Below are positions 1-8,671 of a DNA stretch of 64,000 bases, piece after piece (positions within the stretch are counted from its first letter, which is position 1; every line of letters starts with the position of its first letter). The DNA comes from Candidimonas sp. SYP-B2681 (GTDB lineage Bacteria > Pseudomonadota > Gammaproteobacteria > Burkholderiales > Burkholderiaceae_B), in assembly GCF_003971065.1 (NCBI RefSeq), contig NZ_RYDV01000004.1, positions 186,001-250,000 of the forward strand. The letters run 5' to 3'. The position numbers were made by a program, and so were the translations under genes. The notes under the pieces are model-generated. The model was not told the DNA's origin and did no database searches. It saw nothing but the letters and a program-made list of their open reading frames with translations.

Positions 1-246
1 CTGTACTATCACATTCCTTTCACGCGCTCGCACATCGGCCGCTTCGATGTCGACCTGGCGCGCGAATTTTTCCAGGGCTTTGTCAATCACGCCCTTGTCA
101 CCATGCACATCGACAACCTGCGTGGCGAAAATTCCCATCACCAGTGCGAAACCGTATTCAAAGCGTTTGGTCGGGCCTTGCGCATGGCAACCGAATTCGA
201 TCCGCGCAATGCCGGGGTTGTTCCCTCGACCAAGGGCGTCCTCTAA
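1..246 (+). CDS. hisB: Imidazoleglycerol-phosphate dehydratase, C-terminal part
   Basis: The window opens inside this gene; the last 81 codons are read in frame 1 to a TAA at 244-246. HisB removes water from imidazole glycerol phosphate in histidine synthesis. The visible part has the metal-binding motif GENSHHQCE followed by the family's closing helix ([11 protein letters not shown]) and the usual short tail. hisH starts 21 bp downstream, so it is part of the his operon. No phosphatase domain can be judged because the N-terminus lies outside the window, but most betaproteobacterial HisB proteins are monofunctional. Confidence 0.95.
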   Translation: MYYHIPFTRSHIGRFDVDLAREFFQGFVNHALVTMHIDNLRGENSHHQCETVFKAFGRALRMATEFDPRNAGVVPSTKGVL

Positions 247-267
247 ACCGTTAAACGGCTGCTTTTC

Positions 268-921
268 GTGAATACAATCGCCATTGTTGATTACGGCATG
301 GGAAATTTCCATTCGGTGGCCCGGGCCCTTCAGGCCGCGGCACCCGATGCCGACATCAGAGTCTGTAACCAGGCCAGTGAAATCGACCGAGCGTCGCGCG
401 TGGTGTTTCCCGGCCAAGGCGCCATGCCCGACTGCATGCGGACGTTGAATAAATCAGGTCTGCGTGAAGCCGTGATCCGCGCTGCTAACACCAAGCCATT
501 GCTGGGCGTGTGCGTTGGCGAACAAATGCTTTTCAGCAACAGCGAAGAAGGCAACGTACCCTGCCTTAACGTATTCCCCGGCCAGGTCAAACGCTTTGCC
601 GGCCCGCAGTACGCCACGTCCGCGCAAACGGGCCAGGAACACGAGCTGCTGAAGGTGCCACATATGGGCTGGAACTGTGTCCAGCAGGTGCAAGACCATC
701 CCTTGTGGGCGGGTATTCCCGACGACTGCCATTTTTATTTTGTGCACAGCTACTATGTAGTACCAGATGATCCAGCGCTCACGGTAGGGGTTAGCCACTA
801 CGGACAGGGCTTTACCTCAGCGGTCGCAGCGGCTAATATTTTTGCGGTACAGTTTCATCCCGAAAAAAGCGCCGACCATGGCCTGCGTCTATATCGAAAT
901 TTTGTTGACTGGAATCCATAA
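268..921 (+). CDS. hisH: Imidazole glycerol phosphate synthase, glutamine amidotransferase subunit
   Basis: 217 residues, the usual HisH length. It hydrolyses glutamine and passes ammonia to HisF for closure of the imidazole ring. The class I amidotransferase triad is visible: nucleophile Cys82 in GVCVGEQ, and His197 and Glu199 in QFHPEKS. The N-terminus IVDYGMGN(F)HSV is the family's opening strand and loop. The start is GTG at 268; no ATG fits the conserved N-terminus. It lies between hisB and hisA, and a 220-bp gap containing a dispersed inverted repeat separates it from hisA. Confidence 0.95.
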   Translation: MNTIAIVDYGMGNFHSVARALQAAAPDADIRVCNQASEIDRASRVVFPGQGAMPDCMRTLNKSGLREAVIRAANTKPLLGVCVGEQMLFSNSEEGNVPCLNVFPGQVKRFAGPQYATSAQTGQEHELLKVPHMGWNCVQQVQDHPLWAGIPDDCHFYFVHSYYVVPDDPALTVGVSHYGQGFTSAVAAANIFAVQFHPEKSADHGLRLYRNFVDWNP

Positions 922-928
922 TTCCATG

Positions 929-1015
929 TCTAGATCAAATGTGCACGTTGTCGACGTCGCTTGCCTTACGCCAGTAATGTCTGCCCTTCGCCCTCGCGTT
1001 CACGCTTGATCCAGA
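929..1015. repeat. Dispersed 85-bp intergenic inverted repeat, copy 1
   Basis: Imperfect inverted repeat: the 19-bp ends 929-947 and 997-1015 pair at 15 of 19 positions. The internal block 958-986 (beginning CGCTTGCCTTACGCCAGTAA) is identical at 28 of 29 positions to the complement of 63888-63916, and similar to 13934-14018. It sits in the hisH-hisA gap. A role as transcript-processing hairpin, terminator or small non-autonomous element is inference. Confidence 0.7.
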
Positions 1016-1141
1016 AGCGAAATAACATCTTGCGCTGCGACGCATACCCACGCTAAACCGATTTCCGTCCGGCATCACCGACATTTAAGCAATACTGATT
1101 ACTCCTTTACTCCCTTTCACTGAATTTATCGGCTATTGATC

Positions 1142-1885
1142 ATGCTACTCATCCCCGCCATCGACCTCCAAGACGGGCGCTGTGTGCGCCTTCGCCAAGG
1201 TGACCTGGACGACGCAACTATTTTTTCTGAAGACCCCTCCGCTATCGCGACGCAATGGATAGATCAAGGGGCACGGCGGCTGCATCTGGTTGACCTGAAT
1301 GGTGCAGTAGCAGGCAAGCCCAAGAACGAATCCGCCATCAAGGCGATCATTGCGGCTGTGGGTGGCGACATCCCGGTGCAGATCGGCGGCGGTATCCGCG
1401 ACCTGGACACCATAGAACGCTATCTCGACGCCGGCATCTCGTACGTCATCATTGGTACAGCGGCGGTCAAAGATCCTGGCTTCCTGCACGACGCATGTAG
1501 CGCCTTTCCGGGCAACATCATCGTCGGCCTTGATGCCCGCGAAGGCAAAGTGGCAACCGACGGCTGGAGCAAGCTTACCCGCCACGACGTTCTCGACCTG
1601 GCTCGCAAGTTCGAAGATTACGGTTGCGAAGCCATTATCTACACCGACATCGGCCGCGACGGCATGTTGTCGGGTGTCAATATCGAAGCTACCGTCAAAC
1701 TGGCGCAACATGTGCGTATTCCCATCATTGCCTCGGGCGGCGTCACCGACCTGCGCGATATCGAAGCGCTCTGCGCCGTCGAGCACGAGGGCGTCGAAGG
1801 GGCCATTCTGGGGCGCAGTCTGTACGAAGGCACGCTGGATTTCGCCACTGCGCAAGAAATGGCCGACGAGCTGGGAACAGCATGA
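1142..1885 (+). CDS. hisA: ProFAR isomerase (phosphoribosylformimino-AICAR-P isomerase)
   Basis: 247 residues, a (beta/alpha)8 barrel that isomerises ProFAR to PRFAR in histidine synthesis. The two catalytic aspartates are in IPAIDLQDG (Asp8) and YTDIGRDGM; phosphate-binding glycines lie in QIGGGIRD and ASGGV. I start it at ATG 1142, which gives the family's usual MLLIPAIDL opening; a TTG six bases upstream (1136) is also in frame. The stop overlaps the hisF start (ATGA), which implies translational coupling. Confidence 0.95.
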   Translation: MLLIPAIDLQDGRCVRLRQGDLDDATIFSEDPSAIATQWIDQGARRLHLVDLNGAVAGKPKNESAIKAIIAAVGGDIPVQIGGGIRDLDTIERYLDAGISYVIIGTAAVKDPGFLHDACSAFPGNIIVGLDAREGKVATDGWSKLTRHDVLDLARKFEDYGCEAIIYTDIGRDGMLSGVNIEATVKLAQHVRIPIIASGGVTDLRDIEALCAVEHEGVEGAILGRSLYEGTLDFATAQEMADELGTA

Positions 1886-2691
1886 GCCAAGCTTCTGCCT
1901 CGCTGAACGACACGACGCTTACGCGCCGCATTATTCCCTGCCTTGACGTCACAGCAGGGCGCGTCGTCAAGGGGGTCAACTTTGTTGACCTGGTCGATGC
2001 TGGCGATCCCGTTGAAATCGCACAGCGCTACAACGAGCAAGGCGCCGACGAACTCACCTTTCTTGACATCACCGCGACCAGCGATGCGCGCGACCTGATC
2101 CTGCCCATCATTGAATCGGTGGCACGCCAGGTGTTCATTCCCCTGACAGTGGGCGGCGGTGTGCGGCAAGTGGCCGACATCCAACGTCTGCTGAACGCCG
2201 GCGCCGACAAGGTGTCCATCAATAGCGCCGCCGTATCCAACCCGGAACTGGTCCGCGCGGCGGCTGATTACCACGGCTCGCAATGCATCGTGGTCGCCAT
2301 CGACGCACGCCGCGTCTCGGCTCCTGGCGAACCCGCCAAATGGGAACTTTTCACTCATGGCGGACGCAAGGCCACGGGTATCGACGTACTGGAATGGGCC
2401 ATCAAGATGGCCGAATATGGCGCCGGCGAACTACTGCTGACCAGCATGGACCGCGATGGTACGAAATCGGGCTTCGACCTTGAACTGACCCGCGCCGTGT
2501 CCGATGCGGTAGCAGTACCGGTCATCGCGTCAGGTGGCGTCGGTAATTTGCAGCACTTGGCCGATGGTGTCACGAAGGGGCGCGCCAGCGCCGTCCTGGC
2601 CGCCAGCATTTTCCATTACGGCGAATATACGGTTCAGGAAGCCAAGAGATTCATGGCCGAACAGGGTATTAAGGTACGCTTACCGGCATGA
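1882..2691 (+). CDS. hisF: Imidazole glycerol phosphate synthase, cyclase subunit
   Basis: 269 residues, an (beta/alpha)8 barrel homologous to HisA. It joins ammonia from HisH to PRFAR, giving imidazole glycerol phosphate and AICAR. The catalytic aspartates are in [15 protein letters not shown] and [14 protein letters not shown] 12-residue N-terminal extension ([12 protein letters not shown]) precedes the conserved start and is common in this group. It overlaps hisA and hisI by four bases on either side (ATGA). Confidence 0.96.
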   Translation: MSQASASLNDTTLTRRIIPCLDVTAGRVVKGVNFVDLVDAGDPVEIAQRYNEQGADELTFLDITATSDARDLILPIIESVARQVFIPLTVGGGVRQVADIQRLLNAGADKVSINSAAVSNPELVRAAADYHGSQCIVVAIDARRVSAPGEPAKWELFTHGGRKATGIDVLEWAIKMAEYGAGELLLTSMDRDGTKSGFDLELTRAVSDAVAVPVIASGGVGNLQHLADGVTKGRASAVLAASIFHYGEYTVQEAKRFMAEQGIKVRLPA

Positions 2692-3092
2692 AGCACGATA
2701 CAACGTGGCTCGCCGCCATAACTTTCGATAGCAACGGCCTGATTCCGGCCATTGCGCAAGATGCTGAAACAGGCAACATATTGATGGTTGCCTGGATGAA
2801 TGCCGAAGCGCTGGCCGAAACATTCGAAACGGGGCGCGCCGTGTATTGGTCGCGCTCGCGGCGGCGACTTTGGCGCAAGGGCGAAGAATCCGGCCACGTG
2901 CAAATTGTGCACGAACTGCGCCTGGACTGCGACGGCGACGTTCTGTTGCTCAAGATCAAACAGCAGGGTGGCATTGCCTGCCATACTGGTCGCGAAAGCT
3001 GTTTTTTTCGCCGCCTGGACGGCGATGGCGACAACGCCGTCTGGACCATTACCGATCCCGTCCTTAAAGACCCTGAACTGATCTACAAATAA
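2688..3092 (+). CDS. hisI: Phosphoribosyl-AMP cyclohydrolase
   Basis: 134 residues, stand-alone PRA-CH domain. It opens the adenine ring of PR-AMP, the third step of histidine synthesis. Visible family blocks are [28 protein letters not shown], and the metal-binding DCDGD plus [14 protein letters not shown]. In enterobacteria this domain is fused to HisE; here the two are separate genes that overlap by one base (TAATG). Confidence 0.95.
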   Translation: MKHDTTWLAAITFDSNGLIPAIAQDAETGNILMVAWMNAEALAETFETGRAVYWSRSRRRLWRKGEESGHVQIVHELRLDCDGDVLLLKIKQQGGIACHTGRESCFFRRLDGDGDNAVWTITDPVLKDPELIYK

Positions 3093-3430
3093 TGCAAGAC
3101 ACTTCGACTATTCTGGCCCGCCTGGCCGACACTCTGGAATCGCGCCTGCCCAAGAACGGCGGCGACCCCTCCAGTTCGTATACCGCCAAGTTGCTGGCGC
3201 GTGGACCGGACTCTTTCCTGAAGAAAATAGGTGAAGAAGCCACCGAACTGGTGATGGCCGCCAAAGACAACACCCCTGACCGCATCGTCAGCGAGACGGC
3301 CGACCTATGGTTTCACTGCCTGGTGGCCCTGGCCCACTACGGCCTGCGCCCCGAACAGGTCCTTGCCGAACTGGCAAGGCGCGAGGGCACGTCGGGCCTG
3401 AGCGAAAAAGCCAGCCGCCTCGAAAACTGA
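3092..3430 (+). CDS. hisE: Phosphoribosyl-ATP pyrophosphohydrolase
   Basis: 112 residues, all-helical MazG-like fold; hydrolyses PR-ATP to PR-AMP, the second step of histidine synthesis. The conserved helix [11 protein letters not shown] and the segment [13 protein letters not shown] (acidic metal ligands) are present. It begins inside the TAATG overlap with hisI and is the last his gene; the HIT gene follows 20 bp later, suggesting co-transcription. Confidence 0.94.
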   Translation: MQDTSTILARLADTLESRLPKNGGDPSSSYTAKLLARGPDSFLKKIGEEATELVMAAKDNTPDRIVSETADLWFHCLVALAHYGLRPEQVLAELARREGTSGLSEKASRLEN

Positions 3431-3450
3431 TCACTTTGTACGAGCACACC

Positions 3451-3819
3451 ATGAGCGATAACTGTCTATTTTGCAAAATTGCGAGCGGCAAGATTCCGTC
3501 GAAGAAAGTTTATGAAGATGAAGATTTCTTCGCTTTCCACGACATAAATCCCGCGGCTCCCGTACACTTGCTACTTATACCAAAACGCCATATCGTGTCA
3601 CTACAGGACATCCAATCTGACGACGCTTCATGGCTAGGCAAAATGCTGGCGCTGGTGCCCCAACTGGCGGCCGATAACGGCTGCAGGCCTGGTCCAGAAG
3701 GGGGGTTCAGGGTGGTTGCCAATAACGGAACAGACGGCGGGCAAGAAGTTGCCCACCTGCATTTTCACATAATTGGGGGCGCACGCCCCTGGGACAAACG
3801 TGCGGCTCCCGCCGCATAA
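3451..3819 (+). CDS. HIT family (HINT-like) nucleotide hydrolase
   Basis: 122 residues. Histidine triad proteins of this branch hydrolyse purine nucleoside phosphoramidates. The triad HLHFHIIGG places His102, His104 and the catalytic His106, and the N-terminal [19 protein letters not shown] is the standard HINT opening. An upstream in-frame extension exists but has no family similarity; ATG 3451 is the likely start. It sits between hisE and tatA, a synteny common in betaproteobacteria. A substrate in vivo is not implied by the context. Confidence 0.93.
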   Translation: MSDNCLFCKIASGKIPSKKVYEDEDFFAFHDINPAAPVHLLLIPKRHIVSLQDIQSDDASWLGKMLALVPQLAADNGCRPGPEGGFRVVANNGTDGGQEVAHLHFHIIGGARPWDKRAAPAA

Positions 3820-3833
3820 TCGGAGATCGTATT

Positions 3834-4061
3834 ATGGGTAGTTTAAGCATATGGCACTGGCTAATCGTTCTGGTCATCGTCGCCCTGATTTTTGGCACGA
3901 AAAAAATTCGCAACATGGGTGAAGACCTCGGCGGCGCCGTCAAGGGCTTCAAGAAAGGCATGAACGAAGCCAAAGACGATAAATCTCCCGACGCGGTCAC
4001 GCAGCGCGTGAAAAGCGACGAGACCATCGACGTACACGCCAAAGAAAAAACTGACGTATAA
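3834..4061 (+). CDS. tatA: Sec-independent protein translocase subunit TatA
   Basis: 75 residues. One N-terminal transmembrane helix (about residues 4-21), then the hinge FGTKKI and an amphipathic helix ([16 protein letters not shown]), followed by a charged tail. TatA oligomers form the translocation pore for folded proteins. GGAG at 3822 serves as ribosome site. tatB begins 2 bp after the stop. The Rieske protein encoded at 7940 is a likely client. Confidence 0.96.
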   Translation: MGSLSIWHWLIVLVIVALIFGTKKIRNMGEDLGGAVKGFKKGMNEAKDDKSPDAVTQRVKSDETIDVHAKEKTDV

Positions 4062-4063
4062 CG

Positions 4064-4591
4064 ATGTTTGACGTCAGCTTCAGTGAACTGCTGCTTATCG
4101 GCGTAATTGCGCTGATCGTTATCGGGCCCGAGCGGCTGCCCAAGGTAGCGCGCACGCTCGGACACCTGGTGGGCCGCGCCCAGCGGTATGTCAGCGACGT
4201 TAAAACCGATATCCAACGCGAAATGGACCTTGATGAACTAAGTAGTCTCAAGGGCCAGATGGAAGACGCCGCCAAGTCGGTGAAGTCGTCCATGCAGGAT
4301 GCCAGCGACAGCCTGCGCCAGCCGCTGGACGAAGCCCAGAAAGCGCTTAAGGGCGCCTCTGTTTCGGTTGATAACCTGGTCAAAGACATCAAGGAAGAAG
4401 CCGGCCCCCAAAAGAATGCCGAAAAACCCGCCGAGTATGTTTCCGAACCACTGATGGAACCTCCTGCGGTGGCAGATCATTCCGCGGAACCCGCGTTGGC
4501 ATCGCCCGACACGGCAACGTTGCCGCTACCCGGAGTCCCTCAAGCCGAGCCGGTTCCGGTAAAAAAACCTGACACCGAGACGCCCGCATGA
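4064..4591 (+). CDS. tatB: Sec-independent protein translocase subunit TatB
   Basis: 175 residues. N-terminal membrane helix FSELLLIGVIALIVIGPERL, with the TatB-typical Glu near residue 8 and the GPERLP hinge, then a long amphipathic helix and an acidic, proline-rich tail of about 60 residues. TatB binds TatC and receives twin-arginine substrates. It overlaps tatC by four bases. Confidence 0.96.
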   Translation: MFDVSFSELLLIGVIALIVIGPERLPKVARTLGHLVGRAQRYVSDVKTDIQREMDLDELSSLKGQMEDAAKSVKSSMQDASDSLRQPLDEAQKALKGASVSVDNLVKDIKEEAGPQKNAEKPAEYVSEPLMEPPAVADHSAEPALASPDTATLPLPGVPQAEPVPVKKPDTETPA

Positions 4592-5376
4592 CGCACGACG
4601 CCTCTTCTTCGCAAGACACCTTCATCTCGCATCTGGTCGAGCTGCGCACCCGCCTCTTGCGTGCCGTAATGGCTATCCTGGCGGTGTTCATCGTACTGTT
4701 CATCTACCCGGGGCCCTCAGTCATTTACGACTTGCTTGCGCAGCCCATGCTGGCATCGCTGCCGGAAGGCACCCGCATGATCGCCACGGGCGTCATTACG
4801 CCGTTCATGGTGCCTATCAAGGTGACCATGATGGCGGCGTTCGTGCTGGCCCTGCCCGTGGTGCTGTATCAGGCGTGGGCATTTGTCGCACCTGGCCTGT
4901 ACAAGCATGAACAGAAACTGGCTTTGCCGCTCATCGCGTCCAGCACCCTGCTGTTCTTGCTGGGCATGGCGTTCTGTTATTTCGTGGTGTTTCGCACCGT
5001 TTTTCACTTTATCGCCAATTTTGCGCCGCAATCGATTACCCCGGCGCCTGATATCGAAGCTTACCTAAGCTTCGTCATGACGATGTTCGTGGCCTTCGGC
5101 GTAACCTTCGAAGTGCCCATTGCCGTTATTCTGCTGGTTAAAAGCGGCATGGTCACGGTGGAAAAGCTTAGGGCAGCGCGTGGTTACGTCATTGTCGGCG
5201 CATTCGTTATCGCGGCTGTCGTAACGCCACCCGATGTGCTTAGCCAATTTATGCTGGCCGTGCCCTTATGCCTGTTGTTCGAACTGGGCGTACTGATTGC
5301 CAGCGCGCTTAAAAAGCGCGAAGTTCAGCGCGAAGACGACGATAGCGCCGACGACGTCGCGACGCATCACGAGTAA
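4588..5376 (+). CDS. tatC: Sec-independent protein translocase subunit TatC
   Basis: 262 residues with six predicted membrane helices; the docking subunit that recognises the twin-arginine signal. The conserved N-terminal cytoplasmic segment FISHLVELRTRLLRA (with the essential Glu) and the PGLYKHEQK loop are present. The tail REVQREDDDSADDV is acidic. The protease gene follows on the opposite strand 5 bp away, so the two genes converge. Confidence 0.96.
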   Translation: MTHDASSSQDTFISHLVELRTRLLRAVMAILAVFIVLFIYPGPSVIYDLLAQPMLASLPEGTRMIATGVITPFMVPIKVTMMAAFVLALPVVLYQAWAFVAPGLYKHEQKLALPLIASSTLLFLLGMAFCYFVVFRTVFHFIANFAPQSITPAPDIEAYLSFVMTMFVAFGVTFEVPIAVILLVKSGMVTVEKLRAARGYVIVGAFVIAAVVTPPDVLSQFMLAVPLCLLFELGVLIASALKKREVQREDDDSADDVATHHE

Positions 5377-5381
5377 ACGAA

Positions 5382-6536
5382 TCAGGGCTTACGGATGCGG
5401 GGGCGTGTACCGACCTGCACCGTAACGTCCCGTTTCTTGCCGTCCCGCAATATCAGCAAGGTTACGTCCTCGCGCGGCGCAAGCGGCGCAATCTGATTTA
5501 AAAAGCCGATCGAATCCATTACTTCCTGGCCATTCAGCTGCAGGACAATATCGCCCACCCTGATGCCCGCCCGCCACGCCGGACCGTTCCTTAGCACGCT
5601 GGCAATTATTACACCGTCGTCCCTTTCCAGCTTGAAGGCTTTGGCAAGTTCCGGCGTAATGTCTTGGGGTTCAATACCCAGCCACCCACGCGTTACCGTG
5701 CCATTCTTTATGATTTGCTCGAGCACCGTGGCGGCGGCCTGGGCGGGAATGGCAAAGCCTATCCCCAGCGAACCGCCGGTTTCGGAATAGATTGCCGTGT
5801 TAATACCGATTAAACGCCCCGTGGTATCGATCAGCGCGCCGCCGGAGTTGCCCGGGTTGATTGCCGCATCGGTCTGGATGAAATTTTCGTAGATATTGAT
5901 GCCCAGTCGATTACGGCCCAACGCGGATACAATTCCCATTGTGGTGGTCTGACCGACGCCAAAAGGATTCCCTATAGCAAGCACCACATCGCCTACCTGT
6001 ACTTCATGCTCGCCATTGAATGCGATGGCCGACAGGCCTGGAAGGTTAATCTTCAGCACCGCCAGATCGCTTTCGGGATCGGCCCCCACCAGTTCGGCCC
6101 GAGTCTCACGCCCGTCGCTCAACGCCACTTCGATGGCGTCTGCGGCCTCTACGACATGGTAGTTGGTCAAAATATAACCGTCGCTACGCACAATCACGCC
6201 GGAACCCAGGTTAGTCGATTCCTTGCGGCGACTGAAACCCGGAATATCACGAAACAGACGGCTGAACTCCGGATCATCCGGCAAGGGAAGGGCCGGGACC
6301 TCAATGAGCTTTCTGGTGTATACGTTGACGACCGCGGGGGTGGCCATGGCGACCGCGCTGGCGTATGAGACCTCTGGCCGAATGGTCTTGCTGGCCGGTG
6401 TGGCGGGCGACGTCGCGATCGGCGCAGTGGTCTGCGGAGACGTTTTCAGCCATTCCGGTCGCAGGGTTGCGACGATGAATAAAATACCCAGGCATACCGT
6501 CACGGTTTGGGCAAATAGCAACCAGAATCGATGCAT
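5382..6536 (-). CDS. Membrane-anchored Do/DegS-type serine protease with one PDZ domain
   Basis: 384 residues. One N-terminal membrane anchor (about residues 5-24), a proline/threonine linker, a trypsin-like domain with triad His127 (TNYHVV), Asp157 (ESDLAVL) and Ser231 (NPGNSGGAL), and a single C-terminal PDZ domain (GWLGIEPQDI to the end). The anchored single-PDZ plan resembles DegS/HhoB rather than two-PDZ DegP. I use ATG 6536; an in-frame TTG at 6557 would add seven residues. It is divergent from the NIF3 gene. A role in periplasmic quality control or sigma-E signalling is inference. Confidence 0.9.
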   Translation of the reverse strand: MHRFWLLFAQTVTVCLGILFIVATLRPEWLKTSPQTTAPIATSPATPASKTIRPEVSYASAVAMATPAVVNVYTRKLIEVPALPLPDDPEFSRLFRDIPGFSRRKESTNLGSGVIVRSDGYILTNYHVVEAADAIEVALSDGRETRAELVGADPESDLAVLKINLPGLSAIAFNGEHEVQVGDVVLAIGNPFGVGQTTTMGIVSALGRNRLGINIYENFIQTDAAINPGNSGGALIDTTGRLIGINTAIYSETGGSLGIGFAIPAQAAATVLEQIIKNGTVTRGWLGIEPQDITPELAKAFKLERDDGVIIASVLRNGPAWRAGIRVGDIVLQLNGQEVMDSIGFLNQIAPLAPREDVTLLILRDGKKRDVTVQVGTRPRIRKP

Positions 6537-6560
6537 AAGGCTAAAAGGAAAAAGCAATCA

Positions 6561-7337
6561 ATGAATCAGGTATCTACACAAGAACTCGCCGACTGGCTCG
6601 ATGCCACATTACAGCCTCAGCGCTTCAAGGACTATTGTCCGAATGGGCTGCAGGTCGAAGGCAAAGCTTCAATCCGTCACATTATCACCGGAGTTACGGC
6701 ATCGCAGGCGTTATTGGAAGCGGCTATTGCCCGCGGAGCCGATGCGATATTGGTGCACCACGGGTGGTTCTGGAAAAACGAGAACCCTTGTGTACGCGGC
6801 CCCAAGCGCAAGCGGCTGACCCTGGCACTGCAAAACGAGCTGAATGTCTTCGCTTACCATCTGCCTCTGGATGCGCACCCCATACTGGGGAATAACGCAC
6901 AACTGGGCCGTGTGCTGGACCTTGAGGTGGATCGCGACGCCGAAGGCAACCCCATCGTTTGCGGCCCAGATGGCCTAGTATGGCTGGGTCGGTGCAAAGT
7001 GCCGCAGTCATTGGAACAACTTGGCCGGAGCATTTGCAATGCTTTGCAACGAGCGCCCCTGATTGTGGGCAATTCACAACAGCAGATACAACGTGTAGCA
7101 TGGTGCACAGGCGGGGCCCAAAGCATGTTAGAGGCCGCCGTGGCCGCTGGAGCCGATGTGTACATTACAGGTGAGGCGTCTGAGCCCAGCTTTCACCTGG
7201 CTCAGGAGACGGGCACGAGCTTTATTGCGGCCGGACATCATGCGACCGAGCGCTATGGTGTGCAAGCCCTGGGCAAGGCGATCGAAAACAAATTCGGTAT
7301 TCGTGTCGACTTCATCGACTTGGATAACCCGATTTAA
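6561..7337 (+). CDS. NIF3/YbgI-family dinuclear metal protein
   Basis: 258 residues. The family fold is shown by ADAILVHHGWFWKNE (metal-binding His pair) and the C-terminal AAGHHATERYGVQALG. The E. coli homologue YbgI/DUF34 is a ring-forming dimetal protein sometimes annotated GTP cyclohydrolase I type 2, a function that is not established. AAAAGGA at 6543-6549 precedes ATG 6561 and decides the start. Confidence 0.9.
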   Translation: MNQVSTQELADWLDATLQPQRFKDYCPNGLQVEGKASIRHIITGVTASQALLEAAIARGADAILVHHGWFWKNENPCVRGPKRKRLTLALQNELNVFAYHLPLDAHPILGNNAQLGRVLDLEVDRDAEGNPIVCGPDGLVWLGRCKVPQSLEQLGRSICNALQRAPLIVGNSQQQIQRVAWCTGGAQSMLEAAVAAGADVYITGEASEPSFHLAQETGTSFIAAGHHATERYGVQALGKAIENKFGIRVDFIDLDNPI

Positions 7338-7343
7338 CCGTTT

Positions 7344-7361
7344 GGCGGCCTATACGCCGCC
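7344..7361. terminator. Short GC hairpin between convergent genes
   Basis: GGCGGC (7344-7349) pairs with GCCGCC (7356-7361) around a 6-base loop in the 28-bp gap between the convergent NIF3 and mscL genes. There is no clear T-run, so a terminator role rests on position. Confidence 0.35.
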
Positions 7362-7365
7362 GCGC

Positions 7366-7815
7366 CTACTTTTGCAATGAATCGCGAATCTGGCGCAGTA
7401 ATACGACCTCTTCGGCAGGCGCCACAGGAATGGCCTCGGCCTGCTTCAAGAGCCGGTTGCGCGCTGAATTAACCGCCTTCACCAGGCAAAACACCACAAA
7501 GGCCAATAAGATGAAGTTGATGAGTATGGTGAGGAAGTTTCCCCACGACAGCACCACTGCGCCGGCCTTGGTCAAGGCGTCGTAGGTTCGAGGACCCGCA
7601 TAGCCTTCAGGCGCCCGCAATATCCAGAACTGATTGGTGAAGTCGACCTGGCCGCCCACAAGGAAAGCAACGACGGGCATGATGATATCTTTAACCAATG
7701 AATCGATGATTTTGCCGAACGCCGCACCAATAATGACCCCGACCGCAAGGTCAATCATGTTGCCTCTAACGGCGAACTCTTGAAATTCCTGGAGGAAACC
7801 CCGTGCTTTGCTCAT
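7366..7815 (-). CDS. mscL: Large-conductance mechanosensitive channel
   Basis: 149 residues, the usual length. MscL is a pentameric inner-membrane emergency valve that opens under hypo-osmotic stress. The N-terminal amphipathic helix ([13 protein letters not shown]) is followed by TM1 ([21 protein letters not shown]), a periplasmic loop and TM2 ([23 protein letters not shown]), then the cytoplasmic helix. ATG 7815 has GGAAG at good spacing; an ATG 24 bases upstream is less likely. It is divergent from the bc1 operon. Confidence 0.96.
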   Translation of the reverse strand: MSKARGFLQEFQEFAVRGNMIDLAVGVIIGAAFGKIIDSLVKDIIMPVVAFLVGGQVDFTNQFWILRAPEGYAGPRTYDALTKAGAVVLSWGNFLTILINFILLAFVVFCLVKAVNSARNRLLKQAEAIPVAPAEEVVLLRQIRDSLQK

Positions 7816-7834
7816 GTCGTCTTCCTTTGAAATT

Positions 7835-7863
7835 TTCACCCGAAGGCGGGCTAACGCTATAAT
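7835..7863 (+). promoter_or_regulatory. Candidate sigma-70 promoter for petABC
   Basis: TATAAT at 7858-7863, preceded by a weak -35 TTCACC at 7835-7840 with a 17-base spacer. It lies in the divergent mscL-petA gap and points towards petA, about 75 bases upstream of its start. Confidence 0.45.
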
Positions 7864-7906
7864 ACGCGGCTAATAGGATAGTACACAGCTAAAAACAGTG
7901 AATGGT

Positions 7907-7923
7907 ATGCCCCGGAGGGGCAT
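7907..7923 (+). promoter_or_regulatory. Hairpin in the petA leader
   Basis: ATGCCCC (7907-7913) pairs perfectly with GGGGCAT (7917-7923) across GGA. The stem holds a purine-rich GGAGGGG stretch and ends at the alternative ATG 7922, so it could mask ribosome access to that start and leave ATG 7940 as the used one. Regulatory meaning is inference. Confidence 0.35.
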
Positions 7924-7939
7924 GAATAAGGATACTAGA

Positions 7940-8590
7940 ATGAGTCAGATTACGACACAGCTCGATGATTCCGGTGAGGTTGATTCCAACCTTCCACCCG
8001 ATCCGTCGCGCCGTTTCTGGGTAGCTTCCGCCTGTGCCGTCGGTGGTGTGGCGGGCGTCGCAACGGCAGTCCCTTTTGTCAGTTCCTTTGCGCCGTCGGA
8101 AAAGGCGCGCGCAGCCGGAGCCCCGGTCGAAGTCGACGTTTCCAACATCGCCCCGGGCGAAATGCGTACCGTCGAATGGCGCGGTAAGCCGGTCTGGATC
8201 ATGCATCGCACCAAGGCCCAGCTCGAAGGCCTGGTCAACGAAGCACACGATAAACAACTGGCCGATCCGAACTCCGATCGTCCCGGCTACACCCCGGAAT
8301 ATGCCAAGAACGACTTCCGCTCGCGCACGCCTGAACTCTTCGTTTGCGTCGGAATTTGCACTCACCTTGGCTGCTCACCTTCGCCGGCGTTCGCGACCGG
8401 CCCGCAACCCGGCCTGCCTTCCGATTGGGCAGGCGGCTTCTTTTGTCCGTGTCACGGTTCCTACTTCGACTTAGCCGGACGGGTCTTCATGAACAAGCCC
8501 GCTCCCGACAACCTCGAAGTCCCGCCCTACACGTTTTCGGCCGATGGTACCCGCATCGTCATCGGCATCGACGAAGACAACAAAGGCTAA
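7940..8590 (+). CDS. petA: Ubiquinol-cytochrome c reductase, Rieske iron-sulfur subunit
   Basis: 216 residues. Carries the [2Fe-2S] cluster that takes the first electron from ubiquinol in complex III. Cluster motifs are CTHLGC (140-145) and CPCHGS (169-174), supplying Cys140, His142, Cys169, His172 and the Cys145-Cys171 disulfide. The N-terminal DPSRRFWVASACAVGG (Arg24-Arg25, then a hydrophobic helix) is a Tat-type signal anchor, consistent with the family. First gene of petABC. An upstream in-frame ATG at 7922 adds six residues. Confidence 0.96.
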   Translation: MSQITTQLDDSGEVDSNLPPDPSRRFWVASACAVGGVAGVATAVPFVSSFAPSEKARAAGAPVEVDVSNIAPGEMRTVEWRGKPVWIMHRTKAQLEGLVNEAHDKQLADPNSDRPGYTPEYAKNDFRSRTPELFVCVGICTHLGCSPSPAFATGPQPGLPSDWAGGFFCPCHGSYFDLAGRVFMNKPAPDNLEVPPYTFSADGTRIVIGIDEDNKG

Positions 8591-8671
8591 AGCTCCGAAT
8601 TGGGGTGCCCCGCGGCGCCCCAAGACACTGAACCCGTTACACGCCTCGTAAGATATAAAGGAGCCGTTTTC

